Below are positions 17,387 to 26,874 of a DNA stretch of 64,000 nucleotides, in pieces; within the stretch, counting starts at the first letter, position 1; every line of letters begins with the position of its first letter. The notes under the pieces are model-generated. The model was not told the DNA's origin and searched no databases. It saw only the letters and a program-made list of their open reading frames with translations. Made by a program: the position numbers and the translations under genes. The stretch comes from Actinokineospora spheciospongiae (GTDB taxonomy: Bacteria; Actinomycetota; Actinomycetes; Mycobacteriales; Pseudonocardiaceae). The DNA lies in NCBI RefSeq assembly GCF_000564855.1, contig NZ_AYXG01000074.1:1-64000 (forward strand). Reading direction: 5' to 3'.

Positions 17387-18510
17387 CCCCGCGCGCATCG
17401 TCGCCACCCCTCCTCGCCGCTGGCGGCCAGACCCAGCAGTTCCAGTTCGGTGAGCAGGGCGCGCACGCGTTCCAGCGGCACGCCCGCTCCCGCCGAGACC
17501 ACCTCCGCTTCCCGGAACCGGCGGGGGTCGAGTGCCTCGTGCACCCGCAGCGCCTGGTCGCCGAGCCCGTCGGTCGGCCTGGTCGGGCTCTCCGGTCGGG
17601 GTGCGAGGTCGCCGATCTGCCCGACCGCCTCCATGACCTCGTCGAGGGTGGAGGCGAGGGTGGCCGTGCCCGCGCGCAGCAGGTCGTGGCAGCCCAGGGA
17701 CATCGCGGACGTGACCGGCCCCGGCACCGCCACCAGCGGCTTGCCCAGCTGTGCCGTGGACGACGCGGTGTTGCGGGCACCGCTGCGGATGCCCGCCTCG
17801 ACCACCACGGTCCCCGACGCCAGCGCCGCGATCAGCCGGTTGCGCACGAGGAAACGGTGCTTCGCCGGGGGTGTTCCCGGTGGGTACTCGCTCAGGACCG
17901 CGCCGGTCGCGGCGATCCGGCCCAGCATCGCGCTGTGCCCGGCCGGGTAGAACCGGTCGACCCCGCACGCGAGCACCGCAACGGTCGTGCCCCCGGCGTG
18001 CAACGCGCCCCGGTGGGCGGCGCCGTCGATCCCGAACGCCGCTCCGGAGACGACGGTGATCCCGGCCCCGGCGAGCCCGTGGCCGAACTCGGTCGCCACG
18101 TGCTCCCCGTAGGAGGTCGCCGACCGCGCGCCCACCACGGCGACGGCCCGGTGCAGCGCCTCGTCGAGCCGGGCCGGTCCGCGGACCCACAGCGCGACCG
18201 GCGGCGCGGCCCACCGCTTCCCGCCGCGCAAGGCGTTGGCCAGCGCCAGCAGCGGCCACCCCGGCCACTCGTCGTCCTCCGGGACGACCAACCGCGCCCC
18301 GCAGTGCCGCGCGGCCACCAGGTCCGCCTCCGCCTGCTCGAAGTCCTTGCGCGCCACGGTTTCCTCCCGCACCCCGTCGGGCACCTCGCCCGCGCGGATC
18401 GCCGCCGCCGCGGCGACCGGCCCCACCGAGTCGACGAACCCGCCCAGCGCGCCCGCGGGCGGTTCGGCGACCCGGAGCAGGAAGGCCCGGGCCAGCCGGA
18501 TGTCATCCAC
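17383..18510 (-). CDS. dprA: DNA-processing protein DprA
   Basis: 375 residues from GTG at 18510 (DDIRLARAFLLRVAEPP). The frame can be extended upstream to 18648, but that part is Arg/Pro-rich and unlike the family. DprA loads RecA on incoming single-stranded DNA. The Rossmann-like core has VAVVGARSATSYGE, VSGAAFGIDGAAHRGAL, GCGVDRFYPAGH, SEYPPGT, RNRLIAALA and VEAGIRSGARNTA. A C-terminal winged-helix segment follows (about residues 310-370). Part of a minus-strand cluster with yifB and yraN that is conserved in actinobacteria. Confidence 0.95.
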   Translation of the reverse strand: MDDIRLARAFLLRVAEPPAGALGGFVDSVGPVAAAAAIRAGEVPDGVREETVARKDFEQAEADLVAARHCGARLVVPEDDEWPGWPLLALANALRGGKRWAAPPVALWVRGPARLDEALHRAVAVVGARSATSYGEHVATEFGHGLAGAGITVVSGAAFGIDGAAHRGALHAGGTTVAVLACGVDRFYPAGHSAMLGRIAATGAVLSEYPPGTPPAKHRFLVRNRLIAALASGTVVVEAGIRSGARNTASSTAQLGKPLVAVPGPVTSAMSLGCHDLLRAGTATLASTLDEVMEAVGQIGDLAPRPESPTRPTDGLGDQALRVHEALDPRRFREAEVVSAGAGVPLERVRALLTELELLGLAASGEEGWRRCARG

Positions 18511-18692
18511 GGCGCACCGCCGCCCGGTCGGGCAGTCGCCGTGTGGGCGGCGCCCCGCGCGGTCGGGCACCGGTGGGGCACGCCCCGCGGACCGCGGCGG
18601 TGAGCGGCACCGCCCTGGGCAGCAGCGCGGCGATCGCCGGTGGCGCAACGGTTCTCATGGTTCCTCCGATTCCTCGGTGCGTTCCGGCCGGG

Positions 18693-20213
18693 TCAGGCCG
18701 TCGGGGTGTGGTGGCCGCGGAAGTGCAGGGCGGTGGCGACGTGCTGGGCTGTCGGTGGTGCGGCGCCCGCCAGGTCGGCGACGGTCCAGGCGAGCCGGGC
18801 GCACCGGTCGGCACCCCGCGCGGTGAGCACGCCCCGGGCCAGGCCCGCCTCCAGCAGCGCCGTCGACTCCCGCGGCAGCGGGAAGTGGCGCCGCAGCGCC
18901 GGTCCGGGGACCTCGGCGTTGGTGCGCCACCCGTGCGCGGCCCACCGGTGCGCCGCCCGCGCCCTGGCCTCCTGGACCCGCGCCCGGACCACCTCCGTCG
19001 GTTCGGTGACCTGGTCGGGTGCCTGGGCCACCGCGGTGCTGGGCCGCATCCGCACCCGCACGTCCACGCGGTCCAGCAGCGGCCCGGAGAGCCGCGCGAG
19101 GTACCTCCGCCTGGCGTGCGGCGAACAGGTGCAGTCCGCTTCCCTCGGCGGCGCGCAGGGACAGGTGTTCGTCGCCAACACCAGCTGGAAGCGCGCCGGG
19201 TAGCGCACCACCCCGTCGCGGCGGGCGAGCCGGACCTCCCCCTCCTCCAGGGCGGTGCGCAGGGCCTCCAACCGGTCGGCCGCGAACTCGCAGGCCTCGT
19301 CGAGGAAGAGGACCCCGTTGTGGGCCCTGCTGATGGCGCCGGGTTTCGCGAGACCGACCCCGCCGCCGACGAGGGCGGGGGTGGAGGCGCTGTGGTGCGG
19401 GGCGATGAACGGGGGCACCGTCACCAGCGGGGAGTCGGCGGCCAGCGCCCCCGCCACCGAGTGCACGGCGGTCACCTCCAGCGCCTGTTCGCGGGGCAGC
19501 CGGGGGAGCAGGCCGGGGAGGCGGCGGGCGAGCATCGTCTTGCCGGTGCCGGGCGGGCCCGTGAGCAGCAGGTGGTGCCCGCCCGCCGCCGCGACCTCCA
19601 GCGCCCAGCGGGCGTCCGGCTGGCCGACCACGTCGGCCAGGTCCGGTGGCGGGTCGCCCGCCCGCTCGGCGCCCGGCTCGGGCGCGCTGAGGGCGTCGGC
19701 CGTGCCGGTGGCCCAGGCGACGACGTCGGTGAGCCGGTCCGCGCCGAGGATCTCCAGGTCGTCGACCAGGGACGCCTCGGCGAGCGCGGACCGGGGGACG
19801 ATGGCCCGGGTGTGCCCGCCACGGCGGGCGGTCAGCAGCCGGGGCAGCACGCCGCGGACGCTGCGCAGCCTGCCGTCGAGGGCCAGCTCGCCGAGCAGGA
19901 CCGTGCCCGCGAACCGCTCGGCGGGCGCCCGGCCGTCGGCGATCAGCACCGACACCGCCAGCGCGAGGTCGTAGCCGGAACCGGACTTGTGCAGGTCGGC
20001 GGGGGACAGCGCGAGGGTGACGAGCTGGTCGGGCCAGCGCAGCCCGCTGTTGCGCACCGCCGCCCGCACCCGGTCCTTCGCCTCGTTCAGCGCCGCGTCG
20101 GGCAGCCCGACGATGTGGATGCCGGGCTTGCCGCCGCCGATGTCGGCCTCGACCTCCACGGTGACCCCGTCGGCGCCGTGCAGGGCCACCGACCACACCT
20201 TCGCCAGCACCAT
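18693..20213 (-). CDS. yifB: YifB/ComM family Mg-chelatase-like AAA ATPase
   Basis: 506 residues from ATG at 20213 ([20 protein letters not shown]). The N-terminal ChlI-like domain has [20 protein letters not shown]. The AAA core has Walker [30 protein letters not shown], Walker B GVLFLDEA and the Cys cluster [20 protein letters not shown], followed by the C-terminal Mg_chelatase_C region. The E. coli/Vibrio relative ComM is a branch-migration helicase in transformation. The start overlaps the yraN stop (TGATG), so the two are coupled. Confidence 0.95.
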   Translation of the reverse strand: MVLAKVWSVALHGADGVTVEVEADIGGGKPGIHIVGLPDAALNEAKDRVRAAVRNSGLRWPDQLVTLALSPADLHKSGSGYDLALAVSVLIADGRAPAERFAGTVLLGELALDGRLRSVRGVLPRLLTARRGGHTRAIVPRSALAEASLVDDLEILGADRLTDVVAWATGTADALSAPEPGAERAGDPPPDLADVVGQPDARWALEVAAAGGHHLLLTGPPGTGKTMLARRLPGLLPRLPREQALEVTAVHSVAGALAADSPLVTVPPFIAPHHSASTPALVGGGVGLAKPGAISRAHNGVLFLDEACEFAADRLEALRTALEEGEVRLARRDGVVRYPARFQLVLATNTCPCAPPREADCTCSPHARRRYLARLSGPLLDRVDVRVRMRPSTAVAQAPDQVTEPTEVVRARVQEARARAAHRWAAHGWRTNAEVPGPALRRHFPLPRESTALLEAGLARGVLTARGADRCARLAWTVADLAGAAPPTAQHVATALHFRGHHTPTA

Positions 20214-20572
20214 CAGAAGGCCCCGCGCAGGTGCCGCACCTCGGCCGTGCGCTCCGGGCGCAGCAGCACCGAGACGATGTCGAACCGGGTCGGGCACGGT
20301 CTGATCCCGTGCTCGACCCGCCAGCGGACCGCGAGGTCGCGCACGCGCGCGGCCTTGGCGTCGTCGACCGCCTCGGCCGGGGTGCCGAAGCCGGTGCCGG
20401 ACCGGGTCTTGACCTCGCAGAAGACGAGCCCGTCGCCGTTGGCGCAGACGACGTCGAGTTCGCCGAGGTCGCAGCGCCAGTTGCGGTCCAGCACGACCAG
20501 GCCGGTGGTGGCCAGGTACCGGGCGGCGATGTCCTCGCCGCGCCTGCCGAGGGCGATGTGCGGTGCCTGCAT
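20213..20572 (-). CDS. yraN: YraN family (UPF0102) endonuclease-like protein
   Basis: 119 residues from ATG at 20572 with GGAGAG just upstream. The restriction-endonuclease-like fold motifs are visible: [30 protein letters not shown] (acidic catalytic residues) and [15 protein letters not shown] (ExK). The family is present near dprA/yifB in most bacteria; its function is unproven but a nuclease role is likely. An upstream in-frame extension to 20704 lacks a ribosome binding site. Confidence 0.93.
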   Translation of the reverse strand: MQAPHIALGRRGEDIAARYLATTGLVVLDRNWRCDLGELDVVCANGDGLVFCEVKTRSGTGFGTPAEAVDDAKAARVRDLAVRWRVEHGIRPCPTRFDIVSVLLRPERTAEVRHLRGAF

Positions 20573-20667
20573 GGTGCTCTCCTGTCGGATCGGGTGCTGC
20601 TGTCGACGGTGCCCCCGCGGCGCGGCGGTGCCCAGGGGTGCCGCGGACCTGTGGAGGGATTCCGGGG

Positions 20668-20677
20668 TTGTGGACAA
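20668..20677. promoter_or_regulatory. DnaA-box-like motif in the yraN-xerC divergent gap
   Basis: TTGTGGACAA contains the exact complement of the actinobacterial DnaA box TTGTCCACA. It is one of four such motifs, all in divergent intergenic gaps. The rest of this 207-nt gap shows no other clear signal. Confidence 0.4.
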
Positions 20678-20779
20678 CCTGGCCGGTGTCGATCTCCCGG
20701 GCACCGTTCCCGTCGGTCCCGCGTGCTACGGGCGTGGCGGTGCTTGACGCGCGGGGTGAGGTGGCACAGCGTTGGCGGG

Positions 20780-21868
20780 GTGGGTGCTCCCGGTCGGTCG
20801 CGAGTGGATCTGGGACGGGTTCGGGGCGCGCTGCCCGAGCCGGTCCGGGCGGTGTTGGACCAGTACGAACGGCACCTGGCGCTGGAGCGCGGGTTGTCCG
20901 CGCACACGGTCCGCGCCTACCTGGGGGACGTGGTGCTCCTGATGGGGTTCACGCTGGGTGTGCTCGATTCAACTTCTGCGCATACGACACCCCGAACGGG
21001 TGATGTTTTGTCACCGGTGGATGAGGGAGAAGAGGGGAAAACCGGCCTTGCTGAATCGAGTGACCGAGGCCGTCGGCCGGTGCGGGCGGACCTCGGCGGG
21101 GTGGGGCTGGACCTGACCGCGCTGCGCGGCTGGCTCGCCGCCCAGCGGGCCGCGGGGGCCGGTCGGACGACGCTGGCGCGGCGGGCGGCGGCGGCCCGGA
21201 CGTTCACCGCGTGGGCGCACCGGCGGGGACACCTGGCGGCGGACCCGGGGCTGCGCCTGGTGGCGCCGAAGCGGCACCGGACCCTGCCCGCGGTGCTGCG
21301 GCAGGACCAGGCGGAGGGGCTCATGGCGGCCTCCGCGGCGGGCGCGCGGGAACTTGATCCGGTGGCGTTGCGTGATCACGCCCTCGTGGAAGTGCTGTAC
21401 GCGACCGGTGTGCGGGTGTCGGAGCTGTGCGGGCTCGACGTCGACGACATCGATCTCGGCGACCGGCTGGCCCGGGTGCTGGGCAAGGGGTCGAAGGAGC
21501 GGGCGGTGCCCTTCGGCGCCCCCGCCGCCGCGGCGCTCGAGGCCTGGCTGCGCCAGGGGCGTCCGTCCCTGGCGCGGGCGGATTCACCACCGGCACTGTG
21601 GTTGGGCGCGCGGGGCGGACGCCTCCACAGCACCGCCGTACGGCGTATCGTGCACCTCGCCGTGGGGGCCGTGGACGGGGCTCCGGACATGGGCCCGCAC
21701 GGGCTTCGTCACTCTGCGGCAACACACTTGCTCGAAGGAGGCGCCGACCTTCGTAGCGTCCAGGAGCTACTCGGTCACGCTACGCTCGCAACCACGCAGC
21801 TCTACACCCACGTGACCGTCGAACGGCTGAAGGCGATCCATGACCGAACCCACCCTCGTTCCGGCTGA
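20780..21868 (+). CDS. xerC: Tyrosine recombinase XerC with an N-domain insert
   Basis: 362 residues from GTG at 20780 (about 300 is usual); GTG at 20804 is an alternative. XerC/D resolve chromosome dimers at dif. The SAM-like N-domain begins [19 protein letters not shown], then a 45-50-residue insert (about residues 62-105: [20 protein letters not shown] and following) interrupts it before [14 protein letters not shown]. The insert's DNA (about 20965-21085) is visibly less GC-rich. The catalytic domain is intact: Arg in [11 protein letters not shown], Lys in [33 protein letters not shown] and nucleophile Tyr342 in QLYTHV. The last 29 bases overlap whiG. Confidence 0.93.
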   Translation: MGAPGRSRVDLGRVRGALPEPVRAVLDQYERHLALERGLSAHTVRAYLGDVVLLMGFTLGVLDSTSAHTTPRTGDVLSPVDEGEEGKTGLAESSDRGRRPVRADLGGVGLDLTALRGWLAAQRAAGAGRTTLARRAAAARTFTAWAHRRGHLAADPGLRLVAPKRHRTLPAVLRQDQAEGLMAASAAGARELDPVALRDHALVEVLYATGVRVSELCGLDVDDIDLGDRLARVLGKGSKERAVPFGAPAAAALEAWLRQGRPSLARADSPPALWLGARGGRLHSTAVRRIVHLAVGAVDGAPDMGPHGLRHSAATHLLEGGADLRSVQELLGHATLATTQLYTHVTVERLKAIHDRTHPRSG

Positions 21869-23306
21869 GCCGGGGGACGGATCTGGGGCGCCGGGGGCGA
21901 ATCCGCCCGCGGGCGCGCAGAACCAGGTGAACGGCCATGCCCTCTTCGGGGAAGGCGTGGCGGCCGGTGTCCTCCCCGGGGACAACCGGACGGCAGACGA
22001 CGTCGAAGCGGGCATCGTCGCGCTCTGGCGGGCCTACGGGCAGCACCGCGACCACGCCCTGCGCGACCGGCTGGTGCTGCACTACGCCCCGCTGGTCAAG
22101 TACGTCGCGGGCCGGGTCGGCACCGGCCTGCCCGCGCACGTCGAGGTCTCCGACCTGATCCAGTCCGGCATCTTCGGCCTGGTCGACGCGATCGAGAAGT
22201 TCGAGCCCGAGCGCGGCCTCAAGTTCGAGACCTACGCCATGCAGCGCATCCGCGGCGCGATCCTCGACGACCTGCGCGCCCAGGACTGGGTGCCCCGCAC
22301 CGTGCGCGGCCGGGCCCGCGAGGTCGAGCGCGGCATCGAGCGGCTCGGCGCCAAGCTCCAGCGCACCCCGAACGACCACGAGCTGGCGGGCGAACTCGGC
22401 CTCACCGTCGACGAGCTGCACGACGTCTACGCCCAGCTCCAGCTCACCAGCGTGGTCGCGCTCGACGAGCTGGCCGCCGCCGGGCGGGGCGCGAACTCGC
22501 TGGCCGACATCCTCGAGGACGAGACCGCCGAGGACCCGGTGGCGCTGCTGGTCGACCAGGACAACCGCCGCGCCCTCGCCGAGGCCATCGGCCTGCTGGT
22601 GGAGCGCGACCGGGTGGTGGTGACGCTGTACTACTTCGAGAACCTCACCCTGGCCGAGATCGGCCGCGTCCTCGGCGTCACCGAGTCGCGGGTCTGCCAG
22701 TTGCACACCCGGGCCGTGCTGCGCCTGCGCGCCAAGCTCCTGGAGACCGCCGACGTCTGAGCGGGGCACCGGCAGCAGCCGGACCCGGGCGGGCCGGACC
22801 AGCAGCAGCGGGTCCAGGTACCCCGCGCCCCGCCGCAGGCCCCAGTGCAGGCACGCCGGTGCCGCCGGGCAGCCGCCGTGGCCCGGCAGCAGGACGCCGA
22901 GGGGGTCGCCGAGGCGGACCCGGACCCCGGCGGCGACCGCCGCGCCCACCGGTTCGTAGGTGGTGCGCAGGTCCGGGTCGTGGTCCACCGACACCACCCC
23001 GCGCCCGGCGACCTGCCCGGCGAACGCGACCACCCCGGCCCCCGCCGCCAGCACCGCCTGGCCGGGGGTGCCCGGCAGGTCGACGCCGCGGTGGCCGGGG
23101 CCGTACGGCGAGGCGGGCGGCTCGAACGGTCGCGCCACCACCGGCGGCGGTGCCAGCGGCCAGCCGAAGCGGGCGGTCGGCGGCCCCGCGCGCGGGGCGG
23201 TGCCGGAAGCGGGCGGCACCGCGAACAGCGCCACCACGAACAGCGCCACCAGCAACGCGACGGGCAGCACCGGCAGCAGGGTCCGGGAGCGCGGGTCAGC
23301 GGTCAT
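21780..23306 (-). CDS. M23 family metallopeptidase whose frame runs on antisense to whiG
   Basis: ATG at 23306 opens a signal-anchor (residues 10-32, [19 protein letters not shown]) and an M23/LytM fold: [19 protein letters not shown] with His and Asp ligands, [17 protein letters not shown], and [19 protein letters not shown], where the usual first His of HxH is Cys, as in many actinobacterial relatives. Family members end at about residue 185, here near 22750. No stop occurs there; the frame stays open for another 320 codons across all of whiG to 21780. The true C-terminus is therefore uncertain. A divergent or convergent M23 gene next to rpsB is conserved (Rv2891 in M. tuberculosis). Likely a secreted or anchored peptidoglycan hydrolase. 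Confidence 0.7.
   Translation of the reverse strand: MTADPRSRTLLPVLPVALLVALFVVALFAVPPASGTAPRAGPPTARFGWPLAPPPVVARPFEPPASPYGPGHRGVDLPGTPGQAVLAAGAGVVAFAGQVAGRGVVSVDHDPDLRTTYEPVGAAVAAGVRVRLGDPLGVLLPGHGGCPAAPACLHWGLRRGAGYLDPLLLVRPARVRLLPVPRSDVGGLQELGAQAQHGPGVQLADPRLGDAEDAADLGQGEVLEVVQRHHHPVALHQQADGLGEGAAVVLVDQQRHRVLGGLVLEDVGQRVRAPPGGGQLVERDHAGELELGVDVVQLVDGEAEFARQLVVVRGALELGAEPLDAALDLAGPAAHGAGHPVLGAQVVEDRAADALHGVGLELEAALGLELLDRVDQAEDAGLDQVGDLDVRGQAGADPARDVLDQRGVVQHQPVAQGVVAVLPVGPPERDDARFDVVCRPVVPGEDTGRHAFPEEGMAVHLVLRARGRIRPRRPRSVPRLSRNEGGFGHGSPSAVRRSRGCRAAWLRA
21840..22760 (+). CDS. whiG: Sporulation sigma factor WhiG (FliA/SigD-type)
   Basis: 306 residues from ATG at 21840, inside the xerC end. 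Region 2: [57 protein letters not shown]. Region 3: [19 protein letters not shown]. Region 4: [21 protein letters not shown]. Closest class is WhiG/FliA, which in Streptomyces starts sporulation septation in aerial hyphae. The position between xerC and rpsB is the Streptomyces whiG location. The acidic Gly/Pro-rich N-terminus (residues 1-50) is variable. Suggests a differentiating filamentous actinomycete; motility use cannot be excluded. Confidence 0.92.
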   Translation: MTEPTLVPAEPGDGSGAPGANPPAGAQNQVNGHALFGEGVAAGVLPGDNRTADDVEAGIVALWRAYGQHRDHALRDRLVLHYAPLVKYVAGRVGTGLPAHVEVSDLIQSGIFGLVDAIEKFEPERGLKFETYAMQRIRGAILDDLRAQDWVPRTVRGRAREVERGIERLGAKLQRTPNDHELAGELGLTVDELHDVYAQLQLTSVVALDELAAAGRGANSLADILEDETAEDPVALLVDQDNRRALAEAIGLLVERDRVVVTLYYFENLTLAEIGRVLGVTESRVCQLHTRAVLRLRAKLLETADV

Positions 23307-23356
23307 GGGACCAGGCTGGCGGGCGCCGGGCGCGGTGTCAGCCCCCGGCGCGGGCC

Positions 23357-23365
23357 TGTGGACAA
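23357..23365. promoter_or_regulatory. DnaA-box-like motif in the M23-rpsB gap
   Basis: Exact TGTGGACAA, followed 19 bases later by a near copy GGGGACAAC. Intergenic and near the start of the divergent M23 gene. Confidence 0.4.
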
Positions 23366-23421
23366 CTCAGCGGGTTGGGGACAACCCGGGCTCCGATTCT
23401 TCGGCTGACCGTGTCCCGGCG

Positions 23422-23427
23422 TACACT
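23422..23427 (+). promoter_or_regulatory. Candidate -10 for rpsB
   Basis: TACACT matches TAnnnT; no strong -35 is apparent, so it is only a candidate. Confidence 0.35.
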
Positions 23428-23668
23428 TCCGAGCGCATCCGGTGGCGACACTGGATGACTTCGCGTGCAGTGCGCTCCGCGGTCGACTCAGGGCCGCGAA
23501 CACGGACGTCCGGCGGTCCCGGTGGGTGCTCGATCCGAGCAGCCGGCGGGTCCGGTCGTCCCGCACCGCACCAGGGCGGTGGACCACCGGTCCACGGCGA
23601 CAACCGAGAACGCGCGACAGGGCCCCTCGGCCCCGTCGTGCCCGGAACGAAGAGGTGCGAACCCGGCC

Positions 23669-24538
23669 ATGGCCGTCGTCACCATGAAGCAGCTGCTGGA
23701 CTCCGGCGTGCACTTCGGGCACCAGACCCGACGCTGGAACCCGAAGATGAAGCGCTACATCCTCACCGACCGCAACGGTATCTACATCATCGACCTGCGG
23801 CAGACGCTGACCTACATCGACCGCGCGTACGAGTTCGTCAAGGAGACGGTCGCCCACGGCGGCCACATCCTGTTCGTCGGCACGAAGAAGCAGGCGCAGG
23901 AGGCCATCGCCAACGAGGCGCTCCGCGTCGGCATGCCCTACGTGAACCAGCGCTGGCTGGGTGGCATGCTCACCAACTTCACCACCGTGCACAAGCGCCT
24001 CCAGCGCCTCAAGGAGCTGGAGTCGATGGAGCAGACGGGTGGCTTCCAGGGTCTCACCAAGAAGGAGATCCTGATGCTCACCCGTGAGAAGGACAAGCTG
24101 GAGCGCACCCTCGGCGGTATCCGCGACATGGCGAAGGTCCCCTCCGCCATCTGGATCGTGGACACCAAGAAGGAGCACATCGCCGTCGGCGAGGCGCGCA
24201 AGCTCAACATCCCGATCGTGGCGATCCTCGACACGAACTGCGACCCGGACGAGGTCGACTACCCGATCCCGGGCAACGACGACGCGATCCGCTCCGCCGC
24301 GCTGCTGACCAAGGTCGTGGCCGAGGCCGCCGCCGCCGGTCTGATGGCCCGCTCCGGTGCCCGCGGTGGCGGTTCGGACAAGCCGGAAGCCGGTTCCGAG
24401 CCGCTGGCCGAGTGGGAGAAGGAGCTGCTCGTCGGCGCCGAGACCGCCGCGGCCGACGGTCAGCAGGCCGTCGCCGCCGTCGACGCCGCGACCCCGGACG
24501 CCGCTCCGGCCGAGGCCCCCGCCCCGACCGAGTCCTGA
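23669..24538 (+). CDS. rpsB: 30S ribosomal protein S2
   Basis: 289 residues from ATG at 23669 ([20 protein letters not shown]). Family signatures are [38 protein letters not shown] and [25 protein letters not shown]-terminal Ala/Glu/Pro tail (about 40 residues) is typical for actinobacteria. S2 is essential for mRNA binding on the 30S platform. First gene of the rpsB-tsf-pyrH-frr-cdsA run. Confidence 0.98.
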   Translation: MAVVTMKQLLDSGVHFGHQTRRWNPKMKRYILTDRNGIYIIDLRQTLTYIDRAYEFVKETVAHGGHILFVGTKKQAQEAIANEALRVGMPYVNQRWLGGMLTNFTTVHKRLQRLKELESMEQTGGFQGLTKKEILMLTREKDKLERTLGGIRDMAKVPSAIWIVDTKKEHIAVGEARKLNIPIVAILDTNCDPDEVDYPIPGNDDAIRSAALLTKVVAEAAAAGLMARSGARGGGSDKPEAGSEPLAEWEKELLVGAETAAADGQQAVAAVDAATPDAAPAEAPAPTES

Positions 24539-24544
24539 TCCCGA

Positions 24545-24578
24545 TGGGGCGGGGGCCCGGCGACGGGTCCCCGCCCCA
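24545..24578 (+). terminator. Hairpin between rpsB and tsf
   Basis: TGGGGCGGGG (24545-24554) pairs with CCCCGCCCCA (24569-24578), and the inner bases extend the stem to 14 bp with one G-U pair and a 6-base loop. No U-tract follows, so it may be a partial attenuator setting S2 over EF-Ts levels. Confidence 0.7.
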
Positions 24579-24629
24579 CCAGCACCTCCACGCGCGCAAG
24601 TCAGAAATAAGAAGGACGGAAAAGACGCG

Positions 24630-25445
24630 ATGTCGAACTTCACCGCGGCCGACGTCAAGAGGCTCCGGGACCTGACCGGCGCCGGGATGATGGACTGCAA
24701 GAAGGCGCTGACCGAGACGGACGGCGACTTCGACAAGGCCATCGAGATCCTGCGCATCAAGGGCGCCAAGGACGTGGGCAAGCGCGCCGAGCGCGCCACC
24801 GCCCAGGGCCTGGTCGCCGCAGCCGACGGGGTCATCGTCGAGCTGAACTGCGAGACCGACTTCGTCGCCAAGAACGACGAGTTCATCGAGCTGGCCGACC
24901 GGATCGTCGCCGCGGGCAAGACCGCCGGTGCCGCCGACCTCGACTCGCTCAAGGCCGCCCCGCTCGGCGAGGGCACCGTCGAGGAGGCCGTGCAGGCCCT
25001 CTCGGCCAAGATCGGCGAGAAGCTGGAGCTGCGCCGCGCGGCCGCCTTCACCGGCACCGTCAGCACCTACCTGCACCGCCGCTCCTCCGACCTGCCGCCC
25101 GCCGTGGGCGTGCTGGTCGAGTACACCGGTGGGGGCGAGGAGGCGGCCCGCGCCGCCGCCATGCAGATCGCGGCGATGAAGCCCCGCTTCGTCACCCGCG
25201 ACGAGGTCCCCGCCGACCTGGTGGCCAGCGAGCGCCGCATCGCCGAGGAGACCGCCCGCGAGGAGGGCAAGCCCGAGGGGGCCCTGCCCAAGATCGTCGA
25301 GGGTCGGGTCAACGGCTTCTACAAGGACGTCGTCCTGCTGGAGCAGTCCTCCGTGCTGGACTCGAAGAAGACCGTCAAGGCCGTGCTGGAGGAGGCGGGC
25401 GTCACCGTGACCCGCTTCGCCCGGTTCGAGGTCGGCCAGTCCTGA
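24630..25445 (+). CDS. tsf: Elongation factor Ts
   Basis: 271 residues from ATG at 24630 after GAAGGACGG. Guanine nucleotide exchange factor for EF-Tu. The UBA-like N-terminus has [20 protein letters not shown], then the [10 protein letters not shown] signature (after VELNCE), a core domain, and the C-terminal [19 protein letters not shown]. Normal length for actinobacteria. Lies 91 nt after rpsB, across a hairpin. Confidence 0.98.
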   Translation: MSNFTAADVKRLRDLTGAGMMDCKKALTETDGDFDKAIEILRIKGAKDVGKRAERATAQGLVAAADGVIVELNCETDFVAKNDEFIELADRIVAAGKTAGAADLDSLKAAPLGEGTVEEAVQALSAKIGEKLELRRAAAFTGTVSTYLHRRSSDLPPAVGVLVEYTGGGEEAARAAAMQIAAMKPRFVTRDEVPADLVASERRIAEETAREEGKPEGALPKIVEGRVNGFYKDVVLLEQSSVLDSKKTVKAVLEEAGVTVTRFARFEVGQS

Positions 25446-25469
25446 CCGAGGGCCACGACGTGACCGACG

Positions 25470-25506
25470 CTCTGCCCCGCCCCCGGACCCCGAGGGCGGG
25501 GCAGAG
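25470..25506 (+). terminator. Perfect 13-bp hairpin between tsf and pyrH
   Basis: CTCTGCCCCGCCC (25470-25482) is exactly complementary to GGGCGGGGCAGAG (25494-25506) with an 11-base loop. It lacks a U-tract. It lies upstream of the pyrH ribosome binding site and argues against the longer pyrH start at 25460. Confidence 0.72.
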
Positions 25507-25525
25507 TCACGAGGAGGGTGTTGAC

Positions 25526-26269
25526 GTGACTGCCAACGACGGCGCGATCCGCGACGGCGGCTTCAAGCGGGTGCTGCTCAAGCTCGGCGGCGAGATGTTC
25601 GGCGGTGGCAGCATCGGGGTCGACCCCGACGTGGTCCTCACCGTCGCCCGCCAGATCGCCGACGTGGTGCGCGGCGGGGTGCAGACCTCGATCGTCATCG
25701 GCGGCGGCAACTTCTTCCGCGGCGCCGAGCTCAGCCAGCGCGGCATGGACCGCGACCGGGCCGACTACATGGCGATGCTGGGCACCGTGATGAACTGCCT
25801 GGCGCTGCAGGACTTCCTGGAGAAGGAAGGCATCGACACCAGGGTGCAGACCGCCATCACCATGGGCCAGGTCGCCGAGCCCTACATCCCGCGCCGGGCC
25901 GAGCGGCACCTGGAGAAGGGCCGAGTGGTGATCTTCGGCTGCGGGGTCGGCATGCCCTACTTCTCCACCGACACCGCCGCCGCCCAGCGCGCCCTGGAGA
26001 TCGGCTGCGAAGCCGTGCTGATGGCCAAGGCCGTCGACGGGGTGTTCGACGCCGACCCCAGGACCACCCCCGGCGCGAAGATGTTCACCGAGATCACCCA
26101 CCGCGAGGTGCTCGAACGCGACCTCAAGGTCGCCGACGCCACCGCGTTCAGCCTGTGCATGGACAACAACATGCCGATCATCGTGTTCAACCTCCTGACG
26201 GAGGGGAACATCGCCCGCGCGGTGCGTGGTGAGAGGATCGGCACGCTGGTCAGTACGCCCACCGCGTGA
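25526..26269 (+). CDS. pyrH: UMP kinase
   Basis: 247 residues from GTG at 25526, with GAGGAGGG 8 bases upstream; the longer frame from 25460 would translate the hairpin and is rejected. Amino-acid-kinase fold: [66 protein letters not shown] and [18 protein letters not shown]. Makes UDP from UMP, usually as a hexamer regulated by GTP and UTP. Its stop is 17 bases before the frr start. Confidence 0.97.
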   Translation: MTANDGAIRDGGFKRVLLKLGGEMFGGGSIGVDPDVVLTVARQIADVVRGGVQTSIVIGGGNFFRGAELSQRGMDRDRADYMAMLGTVMNCLALQDFLEKEGIDTRVQTAITMGQVAEPYIPRRAERHLEKGRVVIFGCGVGMPYFSTDTAAAQRALEIGCEAVLMAKAVDGVFDADPRTTPGAKMFTEITHREVLERDLKVADATAFSLCMDNNMPIIVFNLLTEGNIARAVRGERIGTLVSTPTA

Positions 26270-26286
26270 GTAACGAGGAGCCCCCC

Positions 26287-26844
26287 TTGATCGACGACAC
26301 ACTCTTCGAAGCCGAGGAGAAGATGGAGTCCACGGTCTCCGTGGCCCAGAACGAGCTGGCCTCGATCCGGACCGGCCGGGCGAACCCGAACATGTTCTCC
26401 CGGATCGTGGTGGAGTACTACGGCGCGATGACCCCGCTCAACCAGCTCGCGAGCATCGCGATCCCCGAGGCCAGGATGGCCGTGGTCAAGCCGTTCGACG
26501 CCAGCCAGCTCGGACCGATCGAGAAGGCCATCCGCGACTCCGACCTGGGCGTGAACCCGTCCAACGACGGCACGATCATCCGGATCGTGATCCCGCAGCT
26601 CTCCGAGGAGCGCCGCCGGGACATGGTCAAGATCGCCCGCGGCAAGGGCGAGGACGCCAAGGTCTCCATCCGCGGCGTGCGGCGCAAGGCCAAGGACGAA
26701 CTCGACCGCCTGGTCAAGGACGGCGAGTCCGGCGAGGACGACGTCACCAGGGCCGAGAAGGAACTGCAGAACCTCACCGACAAGTACGTCGCGCAGATCG
26801 ACGAGATCGTCAAGCGCAAGGAAGCCGACCTCCTCGAGGTCTGA
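26287..26844 (+). CDS. frr: Ribosome recycling factor
   Basis: 185 residues if started at TTG 26287, with GAGGAG 6 bases upstream and the family N-terminus [17 protein letters not shown] at 26266 would overlap pyrH but lacks a ribosome binding site. Motifs include [40 protein letters not shown] and [16 protein letters not shown]. With EF-G it splits post-termination ribosomes. Length equals the family standard. Confidence 0.97.
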   Translation: MIDDTLFEAEEKMESTVSVAQNELASIRTGRANPNMFSRIVVEYYGAMTPLNQLASIAIPEARMAVVKPFDASQLGPIEKAIRDSDLGVNPSNDGTIIRIVIPQLSEERRRDMVKIARGKGEDAKVSIRGVRRKAKDELDRLVKDGESGEDDVTRAEKELQNLTDKYVAQIDEIVKRKEADLLEV

Positions 26845-26874
26845 CCCCCTCGGGGGTGCGGAGGGGAGAGCGCG

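Larger units (their letters stand above)
23307..23668. other. 362-nt divergent gap: long rpsB leader
   Basis: Holds a DnaA-box-like motif (23357-23365), a candidate -10 TACACT (23422-23427) and about 240 nt of leader before rpsB. I see no clear intrinsic terminator or known riboswitch in it. Autoregulation of rpsB by S2 through its leader is common in bacteria but cannot be shown here. Confidence 0.5.

Noticed and set aside
18511-18648. Longer DprA N-terminus
   Set aside because: The added residues are Arg/Pro-rich and unlike DprA; the family-like start is GTG at 18510.
25460-25525. Longer pyrH with a GTG start at 25460
   Set aside because: It would translate across a perfect 13-bp hairpin and adds residues unlike the family; the GTG at 25526 has a GAGGAGGG site.
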